From assembly GCF_031157315.1 (NCBI RefSeq), contig NZ_JAVIFU010000042.1, positions 1 through 62,020 on the forward strand: a stretch of 62,020 nucleotides of DNA. Direction: 5' to 3'. Of the stretch, positions 16,955 through 27,000 are shown in pieces (position 1 is the first letter of the stretch; the number at the start of each line of letters is the position of its first letter). The translations under genes and the position numbers were made by a program. The stretch is from Paenibacillus sp. LHD-38. GTDB lineage: Bacteria > Bacillota > Bacilli > Paenibacillales > Paenibacillaceae. Below the pieces are notes generated by a model. The model ran no database searches, had not been told where the DNA came from, and worked only from the letters and a program-made list of their open reading frames with translations.

Positions 16955-18629
16955 CATGCCCATCAAGCTAAGAAGAATCTATACCCCAAAATGGGAAAAT
17001 AGGCTATCCTTTCTATATCAAGCATAATTCCATAGAAAGGATGGTTTTCCATGAATTATATTCCACTTTCTATCAGCGAAGAAATGCATTTACTAGCTCA
17101 ACAGCTTCAACATCATTTTTCTTCTACCCAACTTGAGGAGCTCGCAAGAAAAGCTGGATTCGTCCAACGAAAAAGCAAATATACCGCGCAGGATTTGGTT
17201 TCCTTATGTGTCTTTTTAAATGATCATGTATCGATGACTCCCCTCGCAAGATTATGTAGCCAACTGGATGCCTCCAATCATCTTTCGATGAGCGCAGAAG
17301 GATTGAACCAGCGGTTCAATCCTTCTGCAGTTGCCTTCCTTCAATCCCTTTTTTCAACGCTTCTCCAAGAAAAAATCTCGACTTCCTTCTCGCTGCCTTG
17401 TGAATGCAACTCCTATTTTCATCGAATCCGTATTCTGGATTCGACTGTTTTTCAACTACCAGATCCCTATGCCGACCGTTACCAGGGTTCCGGAGGAAGT
17501 TATCATACGGCTGGTATGAAAATTCAACTCGAATACGAGCTAAAAACCGGAGAATTCTTACAAGTGGATGTTGGCCCCGGAAAAAACAACGATGGTTTAT
17601 ATGGTTCAAAACGAGCGAAAACGGTGGAAATGAACGATCTTTGTATTCGAGATTTGGGCTACTTTTGTTTAGAAGACTTCGAAGAAATGGAGCAGCGTGG
17701 AGCTTTTTATGTTTCGCGGTTAAAATTGAATGTCCGCGTATATGAACAAAATAAGGAAGTTGAACAATTCAAAGATGGCAAGGTAAAAAAGCAATCGTTG
17801 TACAAAGAAATCGTTTTGGAAGCTATTATGAATCGTCTTCAATCCGGAGAAATAGTAGAACTTCCCGAAGTGTATCTGGGTCTCTATAAAAAATTTCGCA
17901 CGCGGCTTCTCATTTGCAAACTTACAGAAGAACAGACTCAAAAGCGGCTCCTGATGCGTGCTAAACAGGAGAAAAAGAAAAACATAACCTATAAAGAACG
18001 AACAAAGCGTTTAAGTGCCATCAATATCTACATGACCAATGCCCCTGATATCTACTTAAAAAAAGAGCAAGTCCATGACCTGTATTCCCTACGCTGGCAA
18101 ATCGAGATTTTATTTAAAACGTGGAAATCCATCTTCCATATTGACCGGTGTAAGCCAATCAAAACTGAACGATTTGAATGTCATGTATATGGGCAGTTGA
18201 TCGCCATTTTGCTTAGTTCTACTCTCATGTTTCAGATGCGCAGGCTTTTGCTAATGAAAAAAAAGAAAGAAGCCAGTGAATTTAAAGTAATCTGTATCTT
18301 AAAAGAATATTTACTTTCTCTACGTGATGCCATGAAAAAACAAGCGGATGATGTCCAGCGAGTGCTCCTCCAACTCTTTCGGATGATTGAAATGAATGGA
18401 CGTAAATCACATCGGTATGAGAAGAAAACCGTATTTGACATTCTAGGTGTAGTCTATGAGTGTAGACAGAAATCACGATCTGCTGCCTAGAAATTTTAAA
18501 TTTCAAAAAATGAAACGGCGAAGGCTTGTTTAAGTCTGTACAAAATCCAGTACTAAGCTAATTGATTTGGATCAAGTGACGGACAGTAGCATCCGTTCCT
18601 TTTTCTTTGTTCTTAGCTTGATGGGCATG
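16955..18629 (+). mobile_element. Complete IS231-like (IS4 family) insertion sequence
   Basis: 1675 bp bounded by perfect 20-base terminal inverted repeats CATGCCCATCAAGCTAAGAA. It carries one intact transposase gene. The 11-base flanks (TGGTATTACCC left, TGGCTGGACCC right) agree at only 7 of 11 positions, so no clean target duplication remains. Both fit the G/C-bordered target pattern known for IS231. Confidence 0.92.
17051..18490 (+). CDS. IS231-like transposase (IS4 family)
   Basis: 479 residues, full length for the group. DDE residues are visible: RILDSTVFQLPD (first Asp), the second-Asp region at LCIRDLGYFCLEDFEEM, and YSLRWQIEILFKTWK, a complete Y-(2)-R-(3)-E-(6)-K signature. A lysine-rich segment lies in the beta-strand insertion. 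The gene fills the element and looks intact. A ribosome site GAAAGGATGG precedes the ATG. It could also mobilise the related MITE at 14261-14380. Confidence 0.93.
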   Translation: MNYIPLSISEEMHLLAQQLQHHFSSTQLEELARKAGFVQRKSKYTAQDLVSLCVFLNDHVSMTPLARLCSQLDASNHLSMSAEGLNQRFNPSAVAFLQSLFSTLLQEKISTSFSLPCECNSYFHRIRILDSTVFQLPDPYADRYQGSGGSYHTAGMKIQLEYELKTGEFLQVDVGPGKNNDGLYGSKRAKTVEMNDLCIRDLGYFCLEDFEEMEQRGAFYVSRLKLNVRVYEQNKEVEQFKDGKVKKQSLYKEIVLEAIMNRLQSGEIVELPEVYLGLYKKFRTRLLICKLTEEQTQKRLLMRAKQEKKKNITYKERTKRLSAINIYMTNAPDIYLKKEQVHDLYSLRWQIEILFKTWKSIFHIDRCKPIKTERFECHVYGQLIAILLSSTLMFQMRRLLLMKKKKEASEFKVICILKEYLLSLRDAMKKQADDVQRVLLQLFRMIEMNGRKSHRYEKKTVFDILGVVYECRQKSRSAA

Positions 18630-18790
18630 TGGCTGGACCCCTTTTAGAAGTTTAAATATCCAATTTATTACGATAGGAAGGCTCAAGATCACCACAGCAA
18701 ATAATTTGTCCTCCCACCCCTTTATTGTTCCAGAAAACAATGCCATAGCAATCATCCCATAAATCGCAAATCTTGTGGGCATACCAACTG
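18630..18790 (-). pseudogene. Membrane protein fragment abutting the IS end
   Basis: Minus-strand frame with two hydrophobic segments (FAIYGMIAMALFSG; LFAVVILSLPIVINWIFKLL) that runs into the right end of the IS. The residues after it (HAHQAKNKEK) are encoded by the IS itself. Family not recognised. Confidence 0.4.
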
Positions 18791-19060
18791 CGGGAAGCCA
18801 GTTTACGCATGCCGAAAGCGATCGCACAGTCGGTTTCCATCGTAGGAACGCTGGTTATCGGTACAGCAGCAGTCGAGGCCGAAATTGTATCCGCGTCGCA
18901 TTACAAATGCCCCCTCGCAGGCAAGCGATTCGGCTCGATGGATAAACTAATTCGCGCTGCCATCCCGTATCTAATAAAAAGCTCGACCAACGGCAAGAAG
19001 CAAAAAGACGAACTGGATGCGATCCGGAAGCGCGAGAAAGAGCCTAAGTATTTCCTGTGA
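18783..19060 (+). pseudogene. GerA-family spore germination protein remnant fused to unknown sequence
   Basis: The plus-strand reading LREASLRMPKAIAQSVSIVG then TLVIGTAAVEAEIVSA is the signature stretch of GerAA-type germinant receptor subunits. It lasts about 37 residues and then changes to an unrelated basic sequence (GKRFGSMDKLIRAAIPYLIK) ending at 19060. No promoter or start fits. It is a fusion scar that nevertheless marks the host as an endospore former. Confidence 0.6.
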
Positions 19061-19184
19061 ATTAATGTTACCTAACTTTCCCCTTAAACATTAATATCCG
19101 GTCCCAAAAAAAGAACCGGACAATGCTACTTTTTGAACTACAAACAGATCAATCAAATTACCGTAACCATAGAGTCCTGATGAC

Positions 19185-19949
19185 TTACAAATGGGATCCT
19201 CCACTAGCATCAATCAATTGCCCGGTTACCCAGCGGCTGTCAGGAGAGGCTAGAAAAGCAGCGACATCTGCGACATCTTCTGGTTGTCCCCATCTTCCAA
19301 AGATAGAAAAATCAGCACCGAATTTCCTTCCCGCAGGATCCTGCAGCATAGCAGCATTCATGTCCGTGGCAACGAATCCCGGTTGGATTGCATTGATCGT
19401 AATCCCTCGTGGGCCGAGTTGGTTGGATAAGGCGAGCGTTAGTGTATTGATTGCTCCCTTGGTCATGCTATACGCGGGAATGGCGGGCAGGGAAATTCTA
19501 GTTATAGAGGACGACAGATTAATAATACGACCTTCGTCTCGTAAACGTGGCAGAGCTTGTTGAGTCAGGAAAAACGGTGCTTTCACATTTATTGTCATGA
19601 TTTCGTCGAAGGCTTCTTCCGTAGTCTCTTCGATGGATGCTGCTAGGGCGATCCCCGCGTTGTTTACTAGAATGTCAAAGTAAGTGTCACCCGTGCGTTC
19701 TTTCAATGCTTCATCCAATGCTTCAAAAAGAACCTTTACACCATTTGATGAACCCAGTTCCGTACCGAGCGTGAACGCGGACCCTCCGCTCCGCTCAATC
19801 TCACGAACTACTTCTTCTGCATTATCCCGGTTCTTGCCATAATGAACGGCTACTAATGCACCTTCTTGCGCCAAGCGTATCGCAACAGCACGTCCAATAC
19901 CTCGGCTTGCGCCCGTAACTAATGCAACCTTGCCCTTCAACTTACTCAT
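19185..19949 (-). CDS. Short-chain dehydrogenase/reductase (SDR)
   Basis: 254 residues, normal classical SDR length. Nucleotide-binding motif TGASRGIG at 12-19, NNAG at 96-99, catalytic serine in LSSSIT (about 147), Tyr160 and Lys164 in AYSMTKGAI. The C-terminal DASGGSHL is typical of FabG-like reductases. It is a cytoplasmic NAD(P)H-dependent oxidoreductase; the substrate cannot be told from sequence. GAGGAG precedes the ATG. It stands alone, between a GerA scar and a truncated transporter, and looks intact. Confidence 0.92.
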   Translation of the reverse strand: MSKLKGKVALVTGASRGIGRAVAIRLAQEGALVAVHYGKNRDNAEEVVREIERSGGSAFTLGTELGSSNGVKVLFEALDEALKERTGDTYFDILVNNAGIALAASIEETTEEAFDEIMTINVKAPFFLTQQALPRLRDEGRIINLSSSITRISLPAIPAYSMTKGAINTLTLALSNQLGPRGITINAIQPGFVATDMNAAMLQDPAGRKFGADFSIFGRWGQPEDVADVAAFLASPDSRWVTGQLIDASGGSHL

Positions 19950-20057
19950 ATTCCCATCTCCTCTTGTTTAATAGGTACTTCCCTATTTGATAATAGTTAT
20001 AACACAAGGTTTATTTTGTAATGTTGCTCTCTAATTCTTGGAACCAAAAATTCGGAT

Positions 20058-20894
20058 CAATAACAAAGTATCCCTTCCAGTTCTGCATATGCCTCTTCAA
20101 GTGAATCTTCTTGTCTGAATAGATTTCCTTTGCTAGGAGTACCGCTAAGGAAAAATCTTATGTTATTGGCTATACGCTCCATTTGCTGGGCATTGATTAG
20201 ATCTCACTCTTTTTGAACTATAAAGCGAAATTCTTAGCGCAATGGACACTAGATCAAACACCAGGAATAATAAGCCGCCCCAAATAACATAATGAGTCCC
20301 CATGCCTGCTATAAATGACCCGCCAATTAACGTACCGACCGTTACGCCTAGATTCGCAAAGGCAACAAACAACCCGTTAGCAAAGTCAGGTGCTTCTGGA
20401 GCTGCAGAAGTAATCCAGTATTGAGATATATTGAGTCCGAGAGTGAAAAGAACGCCCCATACCGCGATAATAAGCACCATTGGAATTGAGAAATTCCCCA
20501 AGTAATACACAAGCAGATAAATCGCTCCGAAGACAAATGGATACACGAGCGCTGTTTGCATCGCTTTATTGCTAAGCAATTTACCAGCCAGCAGATTGCC
20601 TGCAATACCGGTTACACCGAATAAAACCAACATGAGACTGATTTGTTTTCCATACATGTGAGTGATTGTATCTAGATACTCGGCGAAGAAACTATAAACG
20701 GCATACATCACTGATTTAATAAAAACGACAGTCAAAATGCTTAACCAGACTAGAGGTTTTTTCAGGACGCTTAACTGTGCCCCGTAGGATAGTTTTTCCT
20801 TTACTGGCATAGTCGGAACAAAAATGAGAATGGCTAAAAATGCAATTGCATTGACCACTGCAAAGAACCAGAGCGAAGCTAAGGCGATCTTCAT
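20058..20894 (-). pseudogene. 5'-truncated MFS transporter, C-terminal half
   Basis: The main frame (20163-20894, 243 residues) has six to seven membrane helices and the segment LIFVPTMPVKEKLSYGAQLS, which in complete DHA1-type (AraJ-like) MFS drug or sugar efflux proteins of about 400 residues sits at the middle loop. The first six helices are missing. At the 3' end a second frame (20058-20205) reads QQMERIANNIRFFLSGTPSK and stops at 20058; it is an unidentified C-terminal remnant overlapping the MFS end. No promoter is evident. Confidence 0.7.
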
Positions 20895-20940
20895 CTATTT
20901 CATACCTCAATCCACTCATTTTACTGCCTACTCTACGAAA

Positions 20941-20964
20941 CAAAGCCCCGGAACCGGGGCTTTG
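20941..20964 (-). terminator. Terminator of the sialidase gene
   Basis: Eleven-base perfect stem CAAAGCCCCGG/CCGGGGCTTTG with a two-base centre, followed by TTTCGT on the minus strand, about 65 bases after the sialidase stop. Confidence 0.85.
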
Positions 20965-21027
20965 TCAACAGTCTGAAGACAGTATGGTTGCCCATACTGA
21001 CTTTCAGTGCATTGCGATGCTGTTACG

Positions 21028-24000
21028 TTACTTCGTTACGCCGCCTCTTAGATAAGCGATGTCATCGAGCAGCAGCTGTGCGAATTCCGCGCTGATATGC
21101 TTGCCAGACTGCGCTCTGACCTCATTCTCGAGGGCGTTCCATGCATTCAATTGCTGCTTGCCTTCATCCGTCTGCTTCTGCGCTTGCTCCACTTTGGACT
21201 GCAAGCTGCGGAGGATACCCTGGTTGTCGATCCATCCTTTGGCGGCTCCTATTCGCAATGCTTCAACCAAATGGTCTGCATCGAGCAGGACGTTCAGTAC
21301 GTATTCGGTCTTCGCCTCATTGCCGGCGGCGTCCGCTGCGACAACACGGATCGTATGCGCACCGGCTCGAAGAGACAGCGGATCGAGCACAGTCGGGTTA
21401 ACGACTGCAACTCCGTCTATTTCGATCGCCGCGCTTGCAACGCCGCTCAACGCATCAGAGATGTCGAAGCGCACGTTGATCGCTTCCGTCTGGTATACCG
21501 CCAGCGATACCGTCGGTGTGATGACCGGCGCGGTCATATCGATGTTAACGCCGGTCGTCTTGACGGCTTCCTCATTCCCCGCTCTGTCAACGCTGTAATA
21601 CTGCAAGGTATGGCGACCTTCGCTGCTTACCGTTACCGCCGTTCCTTCCGCCATAAGGCCGTCATCCAAGCTGTATAACGTCCGGGTAACACCGGCGCCG
21701 GTGTCGGTAGCGGTCAGCTGTACCGTCTGCGCGGTCCGCTGCCAGCCGGTCCCGGCATCGTCCGTCGTTAAGGGAGCAATGGTGTCGACAACAACGCTGA
21801 CGGTATCTTGAAAGCCTCCATCCTTTGTTGTTACAGTTACGATAGCCGTTCCGTCTCCAACCGCCTTCACGATTCCCGCTTGATCGACCGTTGCAACCCC
21901 GGGGTTGGAGGACGTCCATGTGACGGCTTTATTCGTGGCCGATTCGGGAAGCACGGAAGCCATTAATTGCAGCTCACCGCCCGCCTTCAGCACGACCTCC
22001 TTCGGTAAAGCTTGCACCCCGCTTACGAAGATAACGTTCACATCCTGTAGCAGCAGCTCTTTATTTAGACCTTTGACCTTTACTTTTACCTTAACTGTAT
22101 AGCCGCTGGCCTGCGGCAACCCGGCAAAGATGATGCTGCCGTTCAGGTTGCGCGTTACTTGTGTGGCGGTGTCAAGCCCCCCTAGGGCAATTGACGCTTC
22201 GATCTTTTCCACCGCATTGGCAACGCCTGCCGCAGCAACTATGGAAGGAACATCAATCGCGATCGTGTTGGTCTCGACAGTCGCCGTTGGCATAGCGTTT
22301 AGCGTCTCAACCGCAGGTACCGCCGTCACATACCGCAGATTGGCGATATAGCTGTTCGGATCGTACAAAGCCATCGACTTAAATACTACGGTCGCCATCT
22401 GCGCGGTACCGATGAAATTAGGATGAATATTGTCGTTTAACCAAATGCTCTTAATATGACTTACGTCCTTCTCCGCTTCCGTCCAATATTTGTAGTGATC
22501 GACAAGCAGCACTTGTTTGTCCTGTGCCACTTTTCTGATCGTATCGACGTAAGCAGGAAGATTCGAATATCTGCTCGTATCAGCCGATTTGATCGTATTG
22601 ATCGTTTGAAGGATCGGGATTGCCCCAAGCGCCCTTACTTTATCCACTGCCGTCCGCAGATTGGCTTCGAACTCGCTGAGCGGTACCAGCTTATTGCTGC
22701 TGTCGTTCATGCCAAAAGCAATAAATACGACATCAGGGTTATTTCTGGCAATCCATCTGTCAAAATTATCCAACAGGTCGCGAGTTGTCATACTCGACAC
22801 TCCCGTGTTAAGGACATGATCGCGTGCCCTTGCCGGAACTTCTGCAGCAAGCTCCCCTTTTACCCGCTCTGCGAATAGCTCCGCAAAAGATTTGTAGCCT
22901 TTCGTATGCAAGGCGCCATGAGTAATGCTGTCTCCGCTGAAAAGCCAGGTCAAAGGCTTGTCGCTATGAATGAGTGCAGCCAGATCAACAGGAATGTCGA
23001 TTTGGGATGGCGCTTCCGAATGAATATATGCCGGATTGACCTTCACGTACTTCTGTTCGCCGGACAGTTTGGCTTTTACGGTTAACACGTAGGGTTTAAC
23101 CTCATCGATGCTGCCCAAATTCACAATTCCCGTTACATCGGCAGTCTCCCTTCGGTATTCCCCGTCCCCCGCGTCTAACGTAACGACCGCTTGTTCGATT
23201 TGGGTCATGCCCCGCAATGTTTCGCCAAGGTTTACCGTAAGCGCGCCTCCCGTTACCGTATAGACGATATCGCGATCCACGACCTGCTCGAAAGGCTCCT
23301 TAACATCCATAAAGCTGTTTATGCTCCATGTGTACCCGTTGCCGCCTATATCGAACAAGGTCATCAGATCCTTGGCAAGCTTCAGGTGCCCCAGCTCATT
23401 CGGCATCGTACCGCCCGGTCCAAGTAATGAGGACAGGTTCGGATTCGTTTTCCAGGCATCGAAATGGTTGGCAAGCACGACGCTGTCTTCGGATGAAACC
23501 GCCTTAACCGCGTCGACATACGGGGCAATCTTTGCCGCAAACGCCGGATCTGTCGAATACGGAGTCGTTTGCAGCGCAGGGACCGCTCCGGCCTTTCTGA
23601 TCTCGGCCACTATCGCTTTCAAATTTGTCTTAAACTCGCTCAAAGGCGTTTGGTTTGCGGCGTCTCCCCCGCCAAGCATAACAAACACGGTCTTCGGCTT
23701 CAGATCGCTGACCAGACGGGAGAAATCCGTCAACAGCTCCGCCGCCGTGAGGCCCTTCATCCCCGTGTCAAAAACGAAATCTTGCCGCATGACGGCGCCT
23801 GATGACCCTGCAGTTCCTGTCATTTCCCAGCGAATTCGTTCCTCAAAGTGCTGCATGTAATTTCGGTACCCGCCGGCTTGTCCCACTGCAAAAGCAATAT
23901 CGTCGCCGGTAAATACGAACGTTGACGGCTCGCTTGTCGGCTGGATATACGCCTTTATTCGGGCAAGATCCGCATTCACAGAAGGGATGACGACATTTGC

Positions 24001-27000
24001 AGTGAGGGAAGCCAGCTCCTTGTCATCGAGCTTTCCGTCATATACCTCGACTGTCTCAATGTCGCCTTTGTAATACCACTCCGGAACGCTCTTGAAATCG
24101 CGGTTGGCGCCGATCAGGAATGTATTCATGCCAGGGATGGCGCTCGCAAAATCGAAGCCGGGAGCAGTTCCGATCTTGTTCCCATCCGCATAAATGATGG
24201 TCGATGAACCATTTATGCTTACCGCCACCTTATGCCAGGCCCCGTCGTTGTAGATCGTTCCTTCCGGACTCGTAAATTGGGCGAGATAAGAACGGTTTGA
24301 CGTATAGGCCGTCGTTTCTCTCGACTCTATATACAGCTTGCCGCTGTTTATTGCAACGGTCAAGTTAGAAGCGTCTGCGGCAGCGTTCGAAAGGCTCATG
24401 ATCGTTCTCGCATTGCCACCATCCGTCAGCTTAAATTTGGCAAATATCGTGCCTTGCTTCAGGTCTTTGACCTTTGCCAGCTCACCGGTCATATCGACAA
24501 AATCGCTGGTCCCGTTAAAGGAGCGGTTTATATTGCTCGAAATGACGCGCTTCGCTATCGATGTTGCCGACAAAGCCTGATTCTCGGTCATATAGCCGCT
24601 GTAAAAGTCTGCATAAGCGATATCGCCCGCCTGATAATAATCATGACCGGATGTCGTATTGGATGCGATGGACCTACCGATATTCGCACGGTTCGCTCCG
24701 GTTAGATGTTTTAGAAAAACCGTGTTTGTGTTCGTGAGAAGCTTTTTGCCGTCAAGGTAGATGGCCGTGCCGTCTTGATTCATGACAACGGCGACAATAT
24801 GCCACTGTCCATCGTTAATCAATTCCGTTTGCGGCACTTGCTGATCGCTGACAAACGGACTTACGGTGTTGCTGGTTACCGAGAAGAACAGCCTTCCGTT
24901 CTTGGCAGCAAGTGTTGCATGGGTGTTATATTTCGTCTTCGTGCTGTCGGTCAGGGCAAATATCGTGTTGATGCCGACGGCATCCGTCGTTTTGAATTTG
25001 GCGACTATCGCTCCGGCCGATATCCCTTTGATCGTATTTACATCCGAGCTCACATCGGTGTAAACAAGATTTCCGTTCATTCCATTATCATTCGGATAGG
25101 CCTGGTTCGCCTGATAGCTTAATACACGCTCCGCCGCATCCGCGTTTTCAGCAGCTATTACCGTTTGCGACAGCTTGTTCTCATCAGCTTGTCTGGAAAG
25201 CGCATTCCCATAAGCGTTATAAATGTTGAGGCTCGCAGAGAAAGCGGCCTCCAGCTCATATGAGCCGACGGCGAGCTCCGGGAACGAGCCTTCGAAGACG
25301 AATTCCGTGCCGGCTTGATTCTGGCTCACGAGCTGAAAACTGACGTCCTTGTCGCCGATTGAGCCCTTCAAGCTTCTGTCGCCGCTTAGCATGATGTAGC
25401 TGTCGAACGCAGCTCGAATCCGCAGCTTTTCTTCTAACGCATATCCATCAGGCTTGAGAGCTTCGACCGCAATGGATGTAAGCTTCGGCGTAGGCTTGAC
25501 TCCCTCGCGCTGCCATTTCAGGTAGTCGACGTTAAACTTGATAAAGCTCATGTCGGTGTTAGCAGTACCTTCATAGAAAAGGCCAATATCGCCGTTCCCC
25601 AAATTCGCGAGACTCGAATAAGCATACGTGCCTAGTTTGACGAGCTGCGAGTATTTCCAATCGAATTTGTATTTAGTTCTGCCGTTCGGGAGCGTGCCGT
25701 CCGCTTCGATCAAACCGACTTTGACCGTTCCGTTAATCCGCTGGGATGAATTGGCGGGGCTTGCGAATATAACGGCTTCTTTTCCGTCAATTTGACCGTT
25801 GTAACGAATGGCCGTCATCTGGCAGTAAGCAGCGACCAAATCCCTTTCCGTTACAACCGCGGGATCCCACGTCTGGCCGCCGTCAAAGCTGGTGGCGATT
25901 TGGGCGTAGCCGGAATAGTTCCTCATAAACAGCTTCAATTGTCCATCCGGCATCTCTACGACTTGAGATTCCGTAATTTCGAAAGAAGAGCTGGTGAACG
26001 TTTTTTCATAGATGACGGCGTCATTGCCGACATCGCGTCCCTCGTTCGGAGACTCGCCGCGATGCCATGTCGCGCCATTATCGTCGCTGTAGATCACGGC
26101 GCTCGCCTGTTTGTTGTTGTCGTTCAAGAAGTATACAGGGAATACAAGCCTTCCGGCATGCTCGCCTTGCGTCAACTGAATGCCGTTGCCCGGACCCGTT
26201 CCGAGGAATATCATCCAATCTTCCTTCACTTCATCGTTGAGATCGATTGGTCCACTCCAGGTTCCCCCTTCGTCGTCGCTGTAATAGAGCTCCAAATATG
26301 ACGTTTTATAAGGCTTGAGCGGAGATGTGGAGCTGAAAATGTTATTGATCTTCATGCCGTTCTGATAAAGGTTTCTTCGTGTATCGACCGTATAGCTCGT
26401 TACGGTTCCTGCCGCATTGAACACTTCGCCGTTCTCGCGAATGGTATATTCGTTGCCCGAAGAATCTTTGAGAAACATATATTTTTTCCCGTTAATCGTT
26501 TTGAATCCCGTGCCTTTATAGGCGTTGTTGCCGAAACCGCCCAATAGGCCGCCGCCATGTGGGAATGCGTCAACCAAAGCAAATATGCGGTCGGTACTCT
26601 GATCTTGCAGCAGCTCCAAATCGATATTGGAAGCCGAATCCGGATAATCGTTCACTACGATCCCGCTGCTTTCCCACGTGTCGCCCTGATCGAAGCTTCT
26701 TCTTATTACGGCGTCTATATTGTTGGGCGAATCGCCACCATGAGGAACTCTGCGGTCGATGCCTGCAATCAATGTCCCCTTCTTCGTATAGAGAAGCGAG
26801 GGAATCCGGTAGTTGTTCGACCCCATGAAGCCGGGATAAAAAATGTTTATTGGATCTGTAATTTGGGCCCCTGCCGGCATCGGATTCGTGACGGAGTCAA
26901 CCCTCGTTACCCCTGTGACGTCAATCAAGGTCTGATCAGCCAGCGGCTTGCCGTACACCTCGGCAAAGTCAATCTGCCCGTTGAACGAATACTGGTTGTA

